DNA from: Hippophae tibetana
Lineage: Eukaryota; Streptophyta; Magnoliopsida; Rosales; Elaeagnaceae
NCBI GenBank assembly: GCA_037013495.1
Contig: JAZDXN010000025.1
Span: 310,001 to 374,000 of the forward strand
DNA length: 64,000 nucleotides
Direction of reading: 5' to 3'
Shown here: positions 63,692 through 64,000 of the stretch, piece by piece
Position numbering within the stretch: position 1 is the stretch's first letter
Layout of the letters: each line of letters starts with the position of its first letter
Notes under the pieces: generated by a model
Databases searched by the model: none
Told to the model about the DNA's origin: nothing
Seen by the model: the letters and a program-made list of their open reading frames with translations, nothing else
Translations under genes and position numbers: made by a program

Positions 63692-64000
63692 TTCAATAGG
63701 GCTATACAGAAGATATTGGTGACAACCTAGGTTTGATTATTTATATTTTCAATCAGTTTCTATTCTTCAAAAAAAATAATAGAGAAGAAAAGGAAAGAGG
63801 ATGTCGTTCATATTTTCAAAAATAAAAAAACATTTGGTAAATATGAGTTACAACTTTCAACGGAGTTAACTTTTGACTCGTGTATCGAAAACACTATTAT
63901 AATATGTCAAACCGAAGCTCGTATGAAATTACACAATATATTTTGGTCGCGCCAAGGAAAATCGTTTTTGTACTCAAATTACATCATTTACATCAGTTAT
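63692..64000 (+). repeat. Partial type D monomer at the window end
   Basis: GTGACAACC, CAGTTTC, AATAGAGAAG and ATGTCAAACC identify type D. The monomer is cut by the window edge, so the array continues to the right. Confidence 0.93.

Larger units (their letters stand above)
1..64000 (+). repeat. Satellite DNA array, ~363 bp monomer, 175 complete copies, single orientation
   Basis: The anchor TTCAATAG recurs every 358-368 bases from 71 to 63692 with no gap, giving 175 full monomers and two partial ones. No inversion, insertion of foreign sequence or unique spacer was seen. The monomer is close to twice a nucleosomal repeat (about 180 bp), which is common for centromeric and heterochromatic satellites. 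By eye, monomers of the same type differ at few sites, while types A, B and C differ at roughly 20-30 sites. This is the pattern of higher-order repeats, in which whole multimers rather than single monomers are amplified. GC is about 30 %. Function is unknown: such arrays can serve as centromere or heterochromatin substrate, but nothing in the sequence proves it. Confidence 0.98.

Noticed and set aside
1-64000. CRISPR array, because of regularly spaced near-identical repeats
   Set aside because: The repeat is ~363 bp with no unique spacers between units, and the sequence is eukaryotic satellite in character.
1-64000. tRNA, rRNA, snRNA or telomere repeats within the array
   Set aside because: No cloverleaf with a TTCGANNC-like arm in context, no rRNA-like block and no TTTAGGG or TTAGGG runs were seen.

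Overview
The window is one uninterrupted tandem satellite-DNA array. I find no gene, RNA gene, transposon, CRISPR array or unique sequence in it. Every base belongs to a head-to-tail monomer of about 363 bp (hand-measured range 358-368 bp). Taking the invariant TTCAATAG as monomer base 1, there are 175 complete monomers between 71 and 63691 (mean about 363.5 bp), plus a partial monomer at each edge. All are in the same orientation. GC is about 30 % by hand count of sample lines. This is eukaryotic heterochromatin of the centromeric, pericentromeric or subtelomeric kind. A block on the minus strand (CCCGAGTTAAAAGTTATC, with TGATATATTA about 17 bases before it) resembles what I remember of legume/soybean centromeric satellites, so a plant is my best guess at the source. 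That is memory-based and not proven.

Monomers fall into types that can be told apart by eye. A has CAATCAATCCC, a run of 10-13 A and CGCGCC. B has CAATCAACCCC, a run of 8 A, and TTATAAC where A and C have TTACAAC. C has CAATCAGTCTC, AATAATAG, CGTGCC and GACGCACCA. D has a C-like front and a B-like back, with GTGACAACC and ATGTCAAACC. E is C-like with GTTTGCTTATT and ATATTAAACC. F has an A-like front and a C-like back, with CATATGTTC. There are also variants A' (9 A, GATAAATTTT, AACGCTATT), A'' (AAGAGTAGAG, usually CTTTGAATGG), B'' (CAACCTCATTC, AAAACTCATTTGG) and C' (GATATGGTGCC), and clear two-parent hybrids.

Layout. From 1 to 41882 the order is mostly the A-B-C trimer (about 1090 bp), interrupted by A-C dimers (about 728 bp), runs of two or three B, and D/A' islands near 13.5 and 28.8-30.6 kb. 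From 41883 to 59330 the array changes to a diverged domain with two other higher-order repeats: a D-E-A''-B'' tetramer (about 1452 bp, four copies) and an A''-B''-C'-F-A-B hexamer (about 2182 bp, four copies). From 59331 the A-B-C/A-C pattern returns, and the window ends at a B-then-D junction like the one at 41.5-41.9 kb. On top of this lie larger duplications: 3.27 kb in tandem at 6979/10250, 2.9 kb at 14608/17520, 2.55 kb at offset 3635 (34247/37882), and at least 3.27 kb at offset 7274 (45512/52786).

The plus strand carries many open frames of 60-144 codons, because the monomer is close to a multiple of three and one frame is mostly open. Differences between monomer types fall on codons as expected without selection (18 replacement against 5 silent codons, A versus C). 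I therefore treat these frames as non-coding. The interest of the window is its evolutionary record: competing higher-order repeats, repeated crossover junctions and type-specific A-run lengths.
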